Made by a program: the position numbers and the translations under genes | Assembly (NCBI GenBank): GCA_963082975.1 | Contig: OY720346.1 | Coordinates: 37,041,787 to 37,105,786, forward strand | Direction: 5' to 3' | Length of the DNA: 64,000 nt | Source of the DNA: Labia minor | Taxonomy: Eukaryota > Arthropoda > Insecta > Dermaptera > Spongiphoridae | Shown: piece after piece, positions 20,581-30,719 of the stretch | Layout: each line of letters starts with the position of its first letter | How positions within the stretch are numbered: the first letter of the stretch is position 1 | The notes under the pieces: generated by a model | What the model saw: only the letters and a program-made list of their open reading frames with translations | Databases searched by the model: none | Told to the model about the DNA's origin: nothing

Positions 20581-21050
20581 AAATATAGTAAAACCTGTTG
20601 TGTATATAATCTCTTTATTAAATATATAAATCATATACAACTTTATTTTGAATAGGAATAAAACATTAAATTATTATTTAATATTCCTCTATAACTTCAT
20701 AGTTAATAATGTATAATTAATTGATTTTTGTATTAAAATTTATAAGCTTAGTTCAACAGACAAAAACTTGGAAGGCTCATTTCTATTTATTGTATAAATA
20801 AATCTATTAAAAATCGCTTCCTTTCTATATTTTAATAATTTTTCAATCTTATCGATATAATACTTGATTTTGCTGTAAAAAAATTAATCAATAATAAATT
20901 AATGAAAAAATTATTTGCTAGTATTGTGACAATATTTTTGTCCCCCTTGTGCAAATTTCTCTTTCTGTTTCTCTCTCTCCCTCTCTCTAGTTGTTCAATT
21001 AAAATTAATCAAACTTAGAAAATTAAATTAAATCAAATATTTAAAAATTT
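20581..21050. other. AT-rich stretch with a CT microsatellite
   Basis: CT-rich run at about 20969-20990. Otherwise nothing recognised. Confidence 0.5.
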
Positions 21051-22293
21051 GGAGTGTTCCACTATCTCGCATATTTCAATTGAATTAATTAACACATATT
21101 ATATTTAAATTAAATTTGATTAATTAAATTATAAGTTAAAATTAATCAATAATATTTTTTAAACAAGCGCATCGTTGGGTCTTTGTTGATGGCACCACGT
21201 CACGTGCTGGCGCGTGATTTGCAGTATTAAAAAATTAACTCCGGTACTTTCAGGAATTCAATCAAACTGAAATTTTATATCTAGCAGTTTTATACATATT
21301 TTAATCATGTGAAAAACCACCAAACATATATCTTTATTTTTACGGTCAGTTTAGAGGAAATAAGTTGACCTGTGAGCAGGTCCGAACCGACCGACGGATT
21401 CAAGTAAATTAATTTCCAACTACAGAAACAATTTCAAATAATTTTAATATATCTATTAATGTAATAAAAAACAGATATGGATACATAAATAATAAATATA
21501 AACATTTTTAATTTTATTTTATTTATAATATATATGCAGGACCAGGCTGTGACGTCATGAATGGCTGGATGACGTCATATAATTTTAAATCAAGAAAAAA
21601 CTAATAAATATGATTTTTCTCGAGGATAAAACCAATAGAAAGTGCATGATTCGTGGTGATATATAAAAAAATCTCCTCATGTGAAATTTGGTGTGAAAAT
21701 AACCCTTCCCTTCCTATCGTCGATCGCTAATACTACTACTTCCGGTTTCCGGATTTGCACCAAAAGTTGCTAAATTCATCCCACTGATGCATTAAGTAAA
21801 TATACCAAATTTCATCAAAATCGGTTGAGCCGTTCAGGCTGTACACATCTATACGGACGGACAGACGGACAGACGGACAGACATCATGCTAAAAATACTT
21901 TTTTCTGTTAAGAAAATGCATGATTCGTGGAGATATGTAAAAATCTCCACATGTGAACTTTGGTGTGAAAACAATACCTCCCTTACTATCGTCGGTCGGT
22001 AAAAAAATGAAACGTGGTAGGTAATGACCCACTTCCGGATGAGCTACATTTCTCAAAAGTTGATAGAAAACTACGAATTTTGAATAATGTTCGTGTACCA
22101 AATTTCATTATTCTAGCTCAAACCGTTTTTAGCGTAATTTTGTCTACAAACCTACACACACACACACACTTATTGTTAGACATTTTTCTCTACCTTTCTG
22201 AAAATGACTCAGGGACCTTCAAGACGTATAAAAACATCAAAATCTAGAAATCGAAAATTTTCATAATTGCAATACTCTCTCTGGCGAGATAGT
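21051..22293 (+). mobile_element. HINE-1 copy B, split by a HINE-2 insertion
   Basis: It begins GGAGTGTTCC then ACTATCTCGC (21061-21070) and carries the CACCACGTCACGTG core (near 21195). It ends in CTCTCTGGCGAGATAGT before an A run. The second half resumes after 22001 with GTAGGTAATGACCCACTTCC, matching the corresponding part of copy A. The 640 bp between the halves is HINE-2. The CA microsatellite is at about 22155-22168. Confidence 0.65.
21360..22001 (+). mobile_element. HINE-2 (second DINE-1/Helentron-like family), copy 1
   Basis: It opens AAGTTGACCTGTG then GAACCGACCGACGG and closes CTATCGTCGGTCGGT before an A run, so ACCGACCGAC pairs with GTCGGTCGGT as sub-terminal inverted repeats. A GGAC/AGAC microsatellite lies inside (21853-21881), and two TGACGTCA palindromes near 21552 and 21572. 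The 3' end block occurs twice in diverged form: CCTATCGTCGATCGCTAA (near 21713) and CTATCGTCGGTCGGTAA (near 21986). It sits inside HINE-1 copy B, so it is the younger insertion. Related copies are at 51925 and 56199. Confidence 0.65.
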
Positions 22294-23487
22294 AAAAAAT
22301 GATTGAAAAAACAATACAACAAGATCAATAAAATTCAATATAAGATAAATTCATAAATTATCTTTGAATTAAAATCAAAAATTGTGTTGATTGAATGAAG
22401 GATAAATATAATTGAAATGTATATTAAATAAAAATGACACCAAACAACTACTCAAATTACCTGAAAAGGAATTGGTGGGGGATATGATTTTTATCACAAA
22501 TGGCACGCATTGCTACTCTATAATTTTTTTCGCTTAAAATCCTAATCAAGGCTCCTTCATGTCATAAACAACCTGTTTCCAAGAATTGTAAGCTTCCCAG
22601 TACACATTTAGAATTGGTTTCATTCTTTAAAGATATACAAATTGGTGATATATATAGATTTAAGAATAAACAAACAGAAACAAACTGGAAACCATTGAAC
22701 ATGGTTAAGGAAATTTAGAAATGAACTTTATGCTTTGAGTAATTTTCTAGTTTTTTTTTTTAATTTAATAATAATTTAATTATTATTCTCTCTTTATTAT
22801 AAAAATAAGTAAATCATAAGAAATTTATATAAGAATAAAATATATGGGATTAAATTAAAAATTTTGTTTGTAATTAAGATTACATTATATTGGATAGAAA
22901 AAATCTATAGAAACATTTAATTACTTAATTTCATTTTTTTCTATAATTATTTTTATTTTTAATAAAAATTATTTTGTTTACTATACGTCATTAGAATTTT
23001 TTTATGAGATGATATTGTTTTACATTTAAAACTGCAATTCATCAAAACTACAAAAAATTTCAAATTAGTTTGCAAATATAAAATAATATATAATTATATT
23101 ATTTAAAATATATAAATAATATATTTGTGATTATTCAATGGAAAAAGAGCTTAAAGATAGAGTTGAATAACCCCCCCCCCCATTTAATTAATTCTATATA
23201 AGTATAATCAAAATGTTGTTATTACACATTATTAAGTAATGATATATATTTTTTAAACATTACACACAATTTATTCTAAATAAATTAATTCTTTATTATT
23301 TAATAGATAGTTTTATATACAAAATACAAATGATATAAAAAAAATTCTTGAAACCTTTATGAGACATTTTGAAATGAGAAATATAAATTAAAATCAAATA
23401 ATCAATTTAATTAAATATAATTAAATTATAGTTAAAAACACATAACATATAATTTTAGTTTTAAACTATTCTATTAATTAAAGAGAC
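22294..23487. other. AT-rich intergenic DNA with a poly-C run
   Basis: A C homopolymer at about 23170-23181. No coding or repeat end recognised. Confidence 0.5.
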
Positions 23488-23875
23488 AAAACGGTTTATT
23501 TGATTCTTACAAAATATTTTCAACATAATCACCCCCCGCCCCCCCCCCCCCCAGTTATGCACTTGTCCCATCTTTCTTGCAGCTTCCTAATTCCTTCGAT
23601 TTACCTCGAGGCCACTTTTGAACCGCTTCCTTAACTTCAATGTTAGATAATATTTTTCCACATAGGGCGTCTTTGAGTGGTCCAAATAGGTAAAAATCAG
23701 ATGGGGCGAGATCGGGACTGTAGGTAGGATGAGGTAAGACATCCATAACCAATTTTTGAAGCTTTTCACTGGTCAGCATAGGAATCTGCGAGAAAGATGG
23801 GACAAGTACATAACTGTAGCGAGTGATTATGTTGAAAAATAATCTGGATTTTGTAAGAATCAAATAAACCGTTTT
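23488..23875. mobile_element. mariner foldback relic with two inverted transposase 3' ends
   Basis: AAAACGGTTTATTTGATTCT and the next eight bases begin at 23488 and recur inverted at 23848-23875. The similarity extends about 95 bp into each arm. Each arm, read inward to outward, encodes the mariner C-terminus: RERWDKYIT...DYVEK then stop on the plus strand, and QERWDKCIT...DYVENI then stop on the minus strand. The centre encodes YSPDLAPSDFYLFGPLKDAL on the minus strand, the block with the third catalytic Asp. A poly-C run (23531-23553) interrupts the left arm. No N-terminal domain is present, so it is dead. Confidence 0.75.
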
Positions 23876-25641
23876 AAGCAATATCCATTTGTCACTTTAC
23901 TTATTACATGACTTCCGTGTATTTATATATGTATATATATATATATATATAGGTGTAATTAAAAAGCAGGTTCTTGCATTACAAAATAAAATTTATTGAA
24001 ATTATAATTAATTATATTGTATTATAAAAATATAATTTATTTATTTATTATAAATTTATCTAAATGAGATTATAGAATTCATTCCTTCATCAGTTCTGAT
24101 TCTAATATCCTTTATATTTGATTTTATAACAGGCGTTCATTTTTATTTATTTAAAATTTACTTATTTTATTTATTAAACGTAAAAATTTTTATATTAAAA
24201 AAAATTCTTAATGGACTATATTTTTTTAGGAGATATAAGTTATAAAAAAAATTCTCTCAATTTTCTTAGGATTATTAAACTCCAGTTGTTGTTTTATTAT
24301 TATGATATTTTGTGTTTTTATTCATTTAAATAATTAAAGTTTTTAATTATTAAATGTCCTATATTTTTTTATAACTTAAAAACAACCAAAAAATTGCATT
24401 ATATTATTTTTTGTATTAAGTAATTAATTATAGATAATATTCATAAATATTAAAATTTAATTAATGAAGTTTTTTTTGTAATTTTCAATGAATACTAATT
24501 CCTGCTGATTTATTTATATTTTTTTGAAATCTGAAAAATTAATTAGATTAATTAAATTATTAGATTAACTTCAGATAAAATACCTAAATCAAAATTTCGA
24601 AACTTTTAACTCATTAATTATTTCGTTTTTATATATCTTATATCTTTTTATTATTTATTTAACATTTAAGTAATCCAATGTTTAAATCAAGAATCAAATA
24701 AATAACGCAATAATCAACAAAACGTATTAATAAACAAACACACAATTAATAAGTATGAAGTAGATTTATACCACTTATGAATAGTTTCCTCTCCTTTCCT
24801 CAAATAACTCACGCAATACTAACAAGAAAACATTATTATTTAATTAACACTATAATTTGTTTATAGTTCACTTCTGCGTTTTGTTTATTTACAATGATTT
24901 TATGACAACAGTGTGATGTTAGACTCGTTATTTAATCGCATTGCATCTCTATATTCTCTGGATTTCATTGAAATTTATATTCAATTAATTAATAATTTTC
25001 GAAGAAGATTAAAAGAGACTCTAATTTATAATTGTTTACAGTTACTTTCAATTTCATTGAATCATTTTGATAGTATTATTGGCAATTGTTCTTCCGATTG
25101 TCCGTCACGGGCCATCTTCCACTAATTGGCATCGTTTCTATCCCGATCATTCAACATGTCCCTCATTAAATAGCATTGATGTAATCGTACCATTAAAGCA
25201 TTCACTATTGAAATGAATTTGTAATCAGACCGGCGATTATGCACAGAAAAGATAGGAACCAGGATCCATTACATAAGCAAAGGATTAATGCATTTTACAA
25301 TATCATGTGTACTTTTTGGAAATAAATTAAATATTTTTTTTAAAGTTCTCTTTCAAATAACAAAAAGATAGGAAGTAGAATATAATTATGAATATAATTA
25401 CTTATATATTTAAATACTTAAATATTTTCAAATAAAAAATCAATTCTTACCTAAAATAATATAATTGATTAGTTGTAGATTCTTTGGTTGATGGTGAAAC
25501 ACACAATATATAAATTCTATAACCTTAACTCGAGAACATGTTATTAGTATTGTTGCCAACCTAATGATCCAGAGCAACAATAAGAACAATCCAAGGCGCG
25601 CTAAATCCGAAATAACATATTTCAGATTATATATATATATA
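23876..25641. other. AT-rich intergenic DNA; balanced-composition patch at 25080-25270
   Basis: TA run at about 23929-23951. A 70-codon open frame at 24913-25125 runs into the patch near 25080, but no domain is recognised. I see nothing assignable. Confidence 0.45.
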
Positions 25642-26022
25642 TGTTACGGTAAATGTGTACACTCTTGGGAAATGTACACATTTACCGGAAAATGTGTACA
25701 TTTCCCAAGATTGTACATTTACCGTGACAAAAGTTAGGTATAAGTAAACTGAATATAATGTATATGTACATTTCCCGGCAAATGTGTACACCTGCCTTTA
25801 CGTTTTGGTAAATGTATAATCTTACCTTCGTATTTTAAGGAAAGGTGGAATACAAGTAAATTAAAAATGTTGTTGCAGTAAAAAAAATTTTATTTAAATA
25901 AACATAATACAAAAAGCTTTAATAACGAAAATTATTTTAATTCAAAAATGTGAATGAGAAACAAAACATACTTATTACATATAATATGTCGTAGCTTATG
26001 ATCCCAATATTCATAAATACTA

Positions 26023-26122
26023 GTACCGGGACCCCTCGGCTCGGTACTTAAGTTAAAAAAAATGATTCATTGTTATTGGGTTTGGCTGATAATATTAACC
26101 TGGGATACCGAGCTGTCGCTCG
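26023..26122 (+). repeat. Repeat family 3 head, copy 1
   Basis: TACCGGGACCCCTCGGCTCGG, then AAGTTAAAAAAAATGATTCA, a GGGTTTGGCTG...AATATTAA segment, and GGGATACCGAGCTG. About 100 bp, repeated at 26259 and related to 61745 and (inverted) 63449. Confidence 0.6.
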
Positions 26123-26258
26123 AAAAAATGTTTAGACATTATTATAGACATTTTCATTCTGTAAATTAAATAATTTTATTTCATTTAAATAAATATCTAT
26201 TTTTAAATAATTTTTCTCTCTACATTATTTATCTAATTCTGACAATATATTAAGATCA

Positions 26259-26361
26259 CACCGGGACCCCGAGCCTCGGCTAGGTAATTAAGTTAAAAAA
26301 AAATAATTCATTATTATATTGGGTTTGGCTGGTAATATTAATACTTGGGACACCGAGCTGA
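26259..26361 (+). repeat. Repeat family 3 head, copy 2
   Basis: CACCGGGACCCCGAGCCTCGG, AATTAAGTTAAAAAAAAATA, GGGTTTGGCTGGTAATATTA, GACACCGAGCTG. It lies 236 bp after copy 1 in the same orientation. It may be the 5' end of a longer family 3 element that closes at 27472. Confidence 0.6.
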
Positions 26362-26545
26362 AATACAATTCTTTAATTATTGATTACAATTATTAAATGT
26401 TGCATCATTGCATCAATCTGATTAAAATGAATGGAACTTGGGGTCCTCAATAATACATAAATATGTATTATTAGATATGTTTCTAAGTGCATGAATATTT
26501 TTTTTTTATTGGAAGAATGATAAATATATATCGTAATTTATAATT

Positions 26546-27240
26546 ATAAAATATTATTAAAATATATATTTTTAATTTTATTTCGAAATTAAATAAAAAA
26601 TTTTAAAATATTTTAAATATAAAAAAAATATTAATACAATATCTTTTAAAAAAAAGGCTGGAGTCAAATTTCAATATGAGTGTCATTTGTCCATATATAA
26701 ATTAATAATAAATAATATTAATAAATATTAAATTTAATAAAAGAACAATGAATAAATAAATATAAAATAGTAATTTATTAAAAAATAATAGATAAAAAAA
26801 AAAAAAAATTTTTTTCCGCCGGTTTCGATCCTGCTAAGTTGACTATTCAAAACAGTGCCTTTACCCATTAGACTGATATATTTAGTTAATTAACATAGCA
26901 TTTTTACTCTCTTTGCAAGAATTATATGTTTTTTTGTTTTTGTTTTTGTTTTTTTTGAGAGTGATTAATAAATATATATATATATTTTATTAAAAATAAA
27001 TATTTTTAATTTTATTTCGAAATTAAATAATGAATTTTAAAATATTTTAAATATAAAAAAATGTTAATACAATTCATTTAAAAAAAAGCGGGAGTCAACC
27101 ATCCGTATTTTATTTTGTTGTTTAATAAATAGATTAATAAATATATATATATATATATATATTATTAAAAATAAATATTTTTAATTTTATTTCGAAATTT
27201 ATTTTATTTTAAAATATTTTAAATATAAAAAAAATATTAA
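26546..27240 (+). repeat. Three degenerate direct repeats, about 120 bp each
   Basis: Units at about 26546-26680, 26985-27110 and 27162-27245 share TTTTTAATTTTATTTCGAAA, TTTTAAAATATTTTAAATAT and, in the first two, a GGAGTCAA end. They point to local duplication inside the nested repeat. Confidence 0.55.
26818..26882 (-). ncRNA. tRNA-like fragment (SINE head or tRNA pseudogene)
   Basis: On the minus strand, CAGTCTAATGGGTAAAGGCA resembles a tRNA D-arm/A-box region, and GGATCGAAACC matches the pol III B box at 10 of 11 positions. The acceptor stem does not close convincingly, so it is not called a functional tRNA. Confidence 0.4.
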
Positions 27241-27243
27241 TTG

Positions 27244-27472
27244 AAGTAAAATTGATGACGTCACACCCATATATAATTTTCAATTAAGAAATTAATAATG
27301 AAGCTGTAAGTTTCAAGAGATGTGATCAATAAAACTCAATTTTTCTTTATAAATACTATATCTAGTGTGAATTTGAAAAAAATCGTTAGAGCGGTTTTTG
27401 AGAACCAATGGTTATATATACATATATAGATATATAGATACAATTTTAGCTAGCATAATAAGATAAGATTTT
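27244..27472 (+). repeat. Repeat family 3 tail
   Basis: From TGATGACGTCAC through TTTTTCTTTATAAATACTAT, GAGCGGTTTTTGAG and a TATAGA run to GCTAGCATAATAAGATAAGA. The same order (TGACGTCA, TTTTTCTTTATAAAAT, GAGCGGTTT, TA run, GCTAGTATAATAAGATAAGA) occurs at 61998-62360, which defines the family's 3' end. Confidence 0.6.
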
Positions 27473-27599
27473 CGTCCTAATTTTTTAGGACCAATACGAT
27501 GGGAATCAAACAAATAATTATAATATTAAAATACTTTTTTTTATTATAACAGTTAAATTTTATAAAATTATAAAGGAACATATAGAAATTTCATAATGA

Positions 27600-27910
27600 A
27601 AAAAGTGCTATTTATTTGAGCAAGAATTGCTATTGTAGCACTTGGAATTACATAATATTCCAGCATTTTTACAACTGCATTTTTTTGAGAAACATGTTCC
27701 TTTACAGATGCATCTTTTAAAACCTTGGCCACCAGTAAGGGACTGCATTCCTATAATTTCTCTTACCGATTTCTCAACATCTTGAGGAACATCTTCGTAT
27801 GATATAAACTTTTGTTCACAAATGGCGAATTCATGCCTAGAATAAGATTGTTTTAAAATTCCGTTTAGTTCCTAATTTATATAAATTTTTATCGTCATCT
27901 CTAGATCGTA
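27600..27910 (-). pseudogene. Relic of KRBA2-like integrase C-terminus with CXC cysteine motif
   Basis: Minus-strand translation shows RSRDDDKNLYKLG, then after a frame change NGILKQSYSRHEF. Next come YEDVPQDVEKSVREI and GGQGFKRCICKGTC, and finally a run of C-x-C and C-x3-C pairs ending in an SCSNK-stop. I recognise this order from integrase-like proteins annotated in insects as KRAB-A domain-containing protein 2-like (integrase C-terminal tail with CXC domain). It is recalled, not searched. The catalytic core is missing and the frame is shifted, so it is a dead remnant of the enclosing transposon. Confidence 0.6.
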
Positions 27911-28116
27911 CAAGTCAGTACAAGTGCTCTACTCGATTTCGTATTTTGTATGCTCACATTTACCAAAACGACATGGTCATTGTGAATTCAATGTACATTT
28001 CCCTTATTTGAAATTGTAAATGTTAGTTGAATGCACATTTCCCAAATGAGGAGGCTAATGTGCACATTTACCGGAAAATGTGTACATTTGTCACAATATC
28101 TACTTTTACCGTAACA

Positions 28117-28666
28117 TATATATATCTAAAGCCTATAGAATAATTATTATTATCTCACAAAATAAAAATTCTCACTATCTAAACAATATTTAAATCAATT
28201 AATAGTATATTTATTCATATTTGATAAAATAATTAGTTTGTATTATTTTAATAGATTAAAATGGCTTTAAGATATTGATAAATGTATTAAAAAAAGTCTC
28301 TCTTAGCATTGATTTGTAAAATGGTCAGTGAATTGATTGTGTCATATTAGAAAAAAAAATTATTATTAATATATTAATTATCTTCAAAGTAATGTTGATG
28401 TTATTTTAATTGAAGACACTTTCTTTTAATTAATTAGCTAATTTGTAAATCCATACATTAAGTTAGACTCAATATATTTTTTATTTTTATTTATTAAATT
28501 TATTAATTGAAAATGTAAGAATTTTTATATTAAATAATATATTATTTAGTTAGAAACTTTGTATTTCAGTTTTTGCTTTGGGGGGTGCAAAAGTTTTTTA
28601 ATCAAAAGGTATACATCCAAGTTCAGCAGATTTAATAAAAATGCTTTTTTGATTTTTATTTTTAAT
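28117..28666. other. AT-rich stretch, nothing recognised
   Basis: Low-complexity AT-rich DNA between two elements. No feature seen. Confidence 0.5.
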
Positions 28667-29156
28667 CTATATATATAAAAGGCAATGTCTGTGTGTCTGT
28701 CTGTGTGTCTGTCTGTGTGTCTGTCTGTCTCTTATAGACTCAAAAACTACCCGTCCGATTACGGTGAAACTTTCAGGAATTGTTGTGGGCATACCAAGGA
28801 AGGTTTTAGTGTAGTTAAATCCAAAATTAATTTATCCAAAATTAATTTAATTAGTAATATATTGCTAAAAATCTGTAGTGTCACAAAACTATCGACAGAT
28901 GGCGCTACATATAATTTTCAAAATTCAAATATTTTAAATTTTTTTTAAACTTAATATTTCTAACTTTGTATTACAATACAATAATGAGACGGAATTGTTG
29001 TGTGTTAAATTAGATTTTATAAATTGAAAACCATTAGTTATACTCTTAAGTTATTTAGTTTTATTGGTCACATATCTGGAAAAAATCATCTTCATTAGTT
29101 TTTTTATATTTAAATGTATATATGTGACCTCACAGTTACCGCCTTTTAGATATATA
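28667..29156 (+). mobile_element. Repeat family 4: GTCT-microsatellite element with TATATATAAAAGGC ends
   Basis: TATATATAAAAGGC (28670-28683) is mirrored by GCCTTTTAGATATATA (29141-29156). Next to the left end is a (GTCT)n/(GTGT)n tract (28686-28731). A conserved segment follows (CTCAAAAACTACCCGTCCGA and TGAAACTTTCAGGAATTG), which recurs at 41397-41516. AATCCAAAATTAATTTA is tandemly doubled. Inverted ends and a GTCY microsatellite next to the 5' region again recall DINE-1-type elements. The 87-codon open frame here is incidental. Confidence 0.55.
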
Positions 29157-29397
29157 TCTATTCTTAAAATAAAATTAAAAATATTTATATTATATTCATA
29201 TATATGTAAAATAATAATTATATTATTTTAATATTCCTATAAGTTGGTATCACAATTTATTATTATTATGAATTATTTATAAGTAATTAATATTATTAAT
29301 TGGTATTAATAAATAAATAATATTAATTATATTAACTTAATATTTCTAACTTTGTATTACAATAATGAGACGGAATTGTTGTGTGTTAAATTAGATT
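28949..29397. repeat. Direct repeat of about 65 bp, 386 bp apart
   Basis: ACTTAATATTTCTAACTTTG followed by TATTACAATA...AATGAGACGGAATTGTTGTG occurs at 28949-29016 and 29335-29397. The second copy lacks a 5-base ACAAT unit. The repeats straddle the right end of family 4, so they may mark a local tandem duplication or two insertions in the same repeat. Confidence 0.6.
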
Positions 29398-29559
29398 TAA
29401 TTAAAGATTGAATTTAGAATAATTAAAAGGGTTATTGAAACCGCGTATGCTGATTAGGGAATGACAAGATTGAATAGGTTCAATTAAAAAATGCTTATAT
29501 AAAATTATAACTAAAAATGATTTATTTAATAAAACTATAAGAATTTAAATTACAATTTA

Positions 29560-30274
29560 ATTAATTTTTTGTGAATAAATAAACATATATAAAAAACTAT
29601 ATATAAAATTTGAATTTTCATTTATTCATTCATTTAAAATTATTTTCCGATTGTTCCTTTAAAATAACCCCTCTTAGGGGGTCGGAAGGGGAGGCAACAT
29701 AAGGGAATTTTCTTTCACTTTGTTATTGGGAAAAACCAGGGGGGGGGACAGTCTTACCAGGAAAAACCCAAATTGTCAGCGTCCACTCTGGGGTTTTAAA
29801 CAGTTTTAAAGGAAATGTTAATTATAAGTTCATTTCTCAACGAGTTGTAACTTTAAATTATTTTTATTAATGTTAATTATAAGTTCATTTCTCAACGAGT
29901 TGTATCTTTAAATTATTTTTATTAATTTAATTAATTATAATTAATTTATAGCTAATAATAGTTTATTATAGCTAATAATTTTTTTAATTTTTAGTGTAAT
30001 TTGCACGATCATTATTTATATAAAAAAATAAACACATTTTGCAATTTCCCAGAAAGGCTGTTTTTGAGATGTAAATATAAGTTAGTTTTATGAATAAAAA
30101 ATATTTATTTTAATAATATTTTAGAATCAAATTACGAAATTAATAATATTTTAGAATCAAATTACGAAATTAATAATATTTTAGAATCAAATTACGAAAT
30201 TAATAATATTTTAGAATCAAATTACGAAATATATTTATTATATAAATTAATATTCATTTAAAATGATATTAAAT
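29560..30274 (+). repeat. Second copy of the hAT 5' non-coding block
   Basis: Colinear with 9950-10603: the same GC-rich core (CCCCTCTTAGGGG and GTCAGCGTCCACTCTGGGG), the same pair of 55-bp units (29815, 29870), and the 30-bp unit amplified to about four copies (30111-30230) against two in the hAT. No hAT terminus or transposase adjoins it. It is a truncated hAT, or a separate repeat shared by both sites. Confidence 0.7.
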
Positions 30275-30315
30275 TTATTATTATTCAGTTATCATATACG
30301 TAGATATGTATGCAG

Positions 30316-30490
30316 ACACACATGCAAATATTGGGAAACATCCGGTGGAAGACCAAAGATCAAGGTGGGTGGACAATGAAGGATGGGACAGGATTTGGTT
30401 GTAGCTCAGGATAGGGACTCTTAGAGAAAAGTGGATGCTGCAGCTAAGAACTTTCGAAAACTGTATAGACACAGAGTTAGATAAATATAA
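30316..30490 (+). pseudogene. LINE ORF2 C-terminal relic (plus strand)
   Basis: The frame reads GKHPVEDQRSRWVDNEGWD, then LRIGTLREKW after a stop, then LRTFENCID. This matches the end of the minus-strand LINE relics (GKRPLEDQ, RWVDN, AQDRDTWR). The stop in place of the Ala-Gln region and the lack of upstream sequence show it is a dead 3' fragment. Confidence 0.6.
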
Positions 30491-30655
30491 CATATGCAAT
30501 AATAATATATAATTAATTTACTGATTAAATTAAAATATATATTTTCTAAGAAAACAAATATATGTCTTATCTACTTATACTGATTGAAACAAAATGGATG
30601 AAAACCTTTTACATACAGACTTTCAACCAAATACTATGTATCACTCGGGGGTACA

Positions 30656-30703
30656 GGGGGCGGAGCCCCCGTCTAGGTGTGAAGAGCGCCTGGAAGGCGC
30701 TCT
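30656..30703. other. Two consecutive GC-rich hairpins in AT-rich DNA
   Basis: GGGGGCGGAGCCCCC (30656-30670; 6-bp stem, 3-base loop) is followed by AGAGCGCCTGGAAGGCGCTCT (30683-30703; 8-bp perfect stem, 5-base loop). A TGATCA palindrome comes just after. They are isolated by composition and may be the terminus of an undetected element or a transcription terminator. Confidence 0.6.
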
Positions 30704-30719
30704 GATCAGCTAGTTCTTC

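Larger units (their letters stand above)
25642..28116 (-). mobile_element. Ginger/KRBA2-like DNA transposon, deletion derivative with TATA duplication
   Basis: The element begins TGTTACGGTAAATGTG and ends TTTACCGTAACA, with TATA directly outside each end (25638-25641 and 28117-28120). Both sub-terminal regions carry many inverted copies of a motif like AATGTACACATTTACCGG. A minus-strand relic of a cysteine-rich integrase tail lies near the right end (27600-27910). TGT...ACA ends and a 4-bp duplication are known for Ginger elements. Much of the interior is other repeats, so it is not autonomous. TA-rich flanks make the TATA match weak evidence; the termini are firm. Confidence 0.65.

Noticed and set aside
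26818-26882. Functional tRNA gene on the minus strand
   Set aside because: A- and B-box-like strings are present but the acceptor stem does not pair and one B-box base differs; kept only as a tRNA-like fragment.
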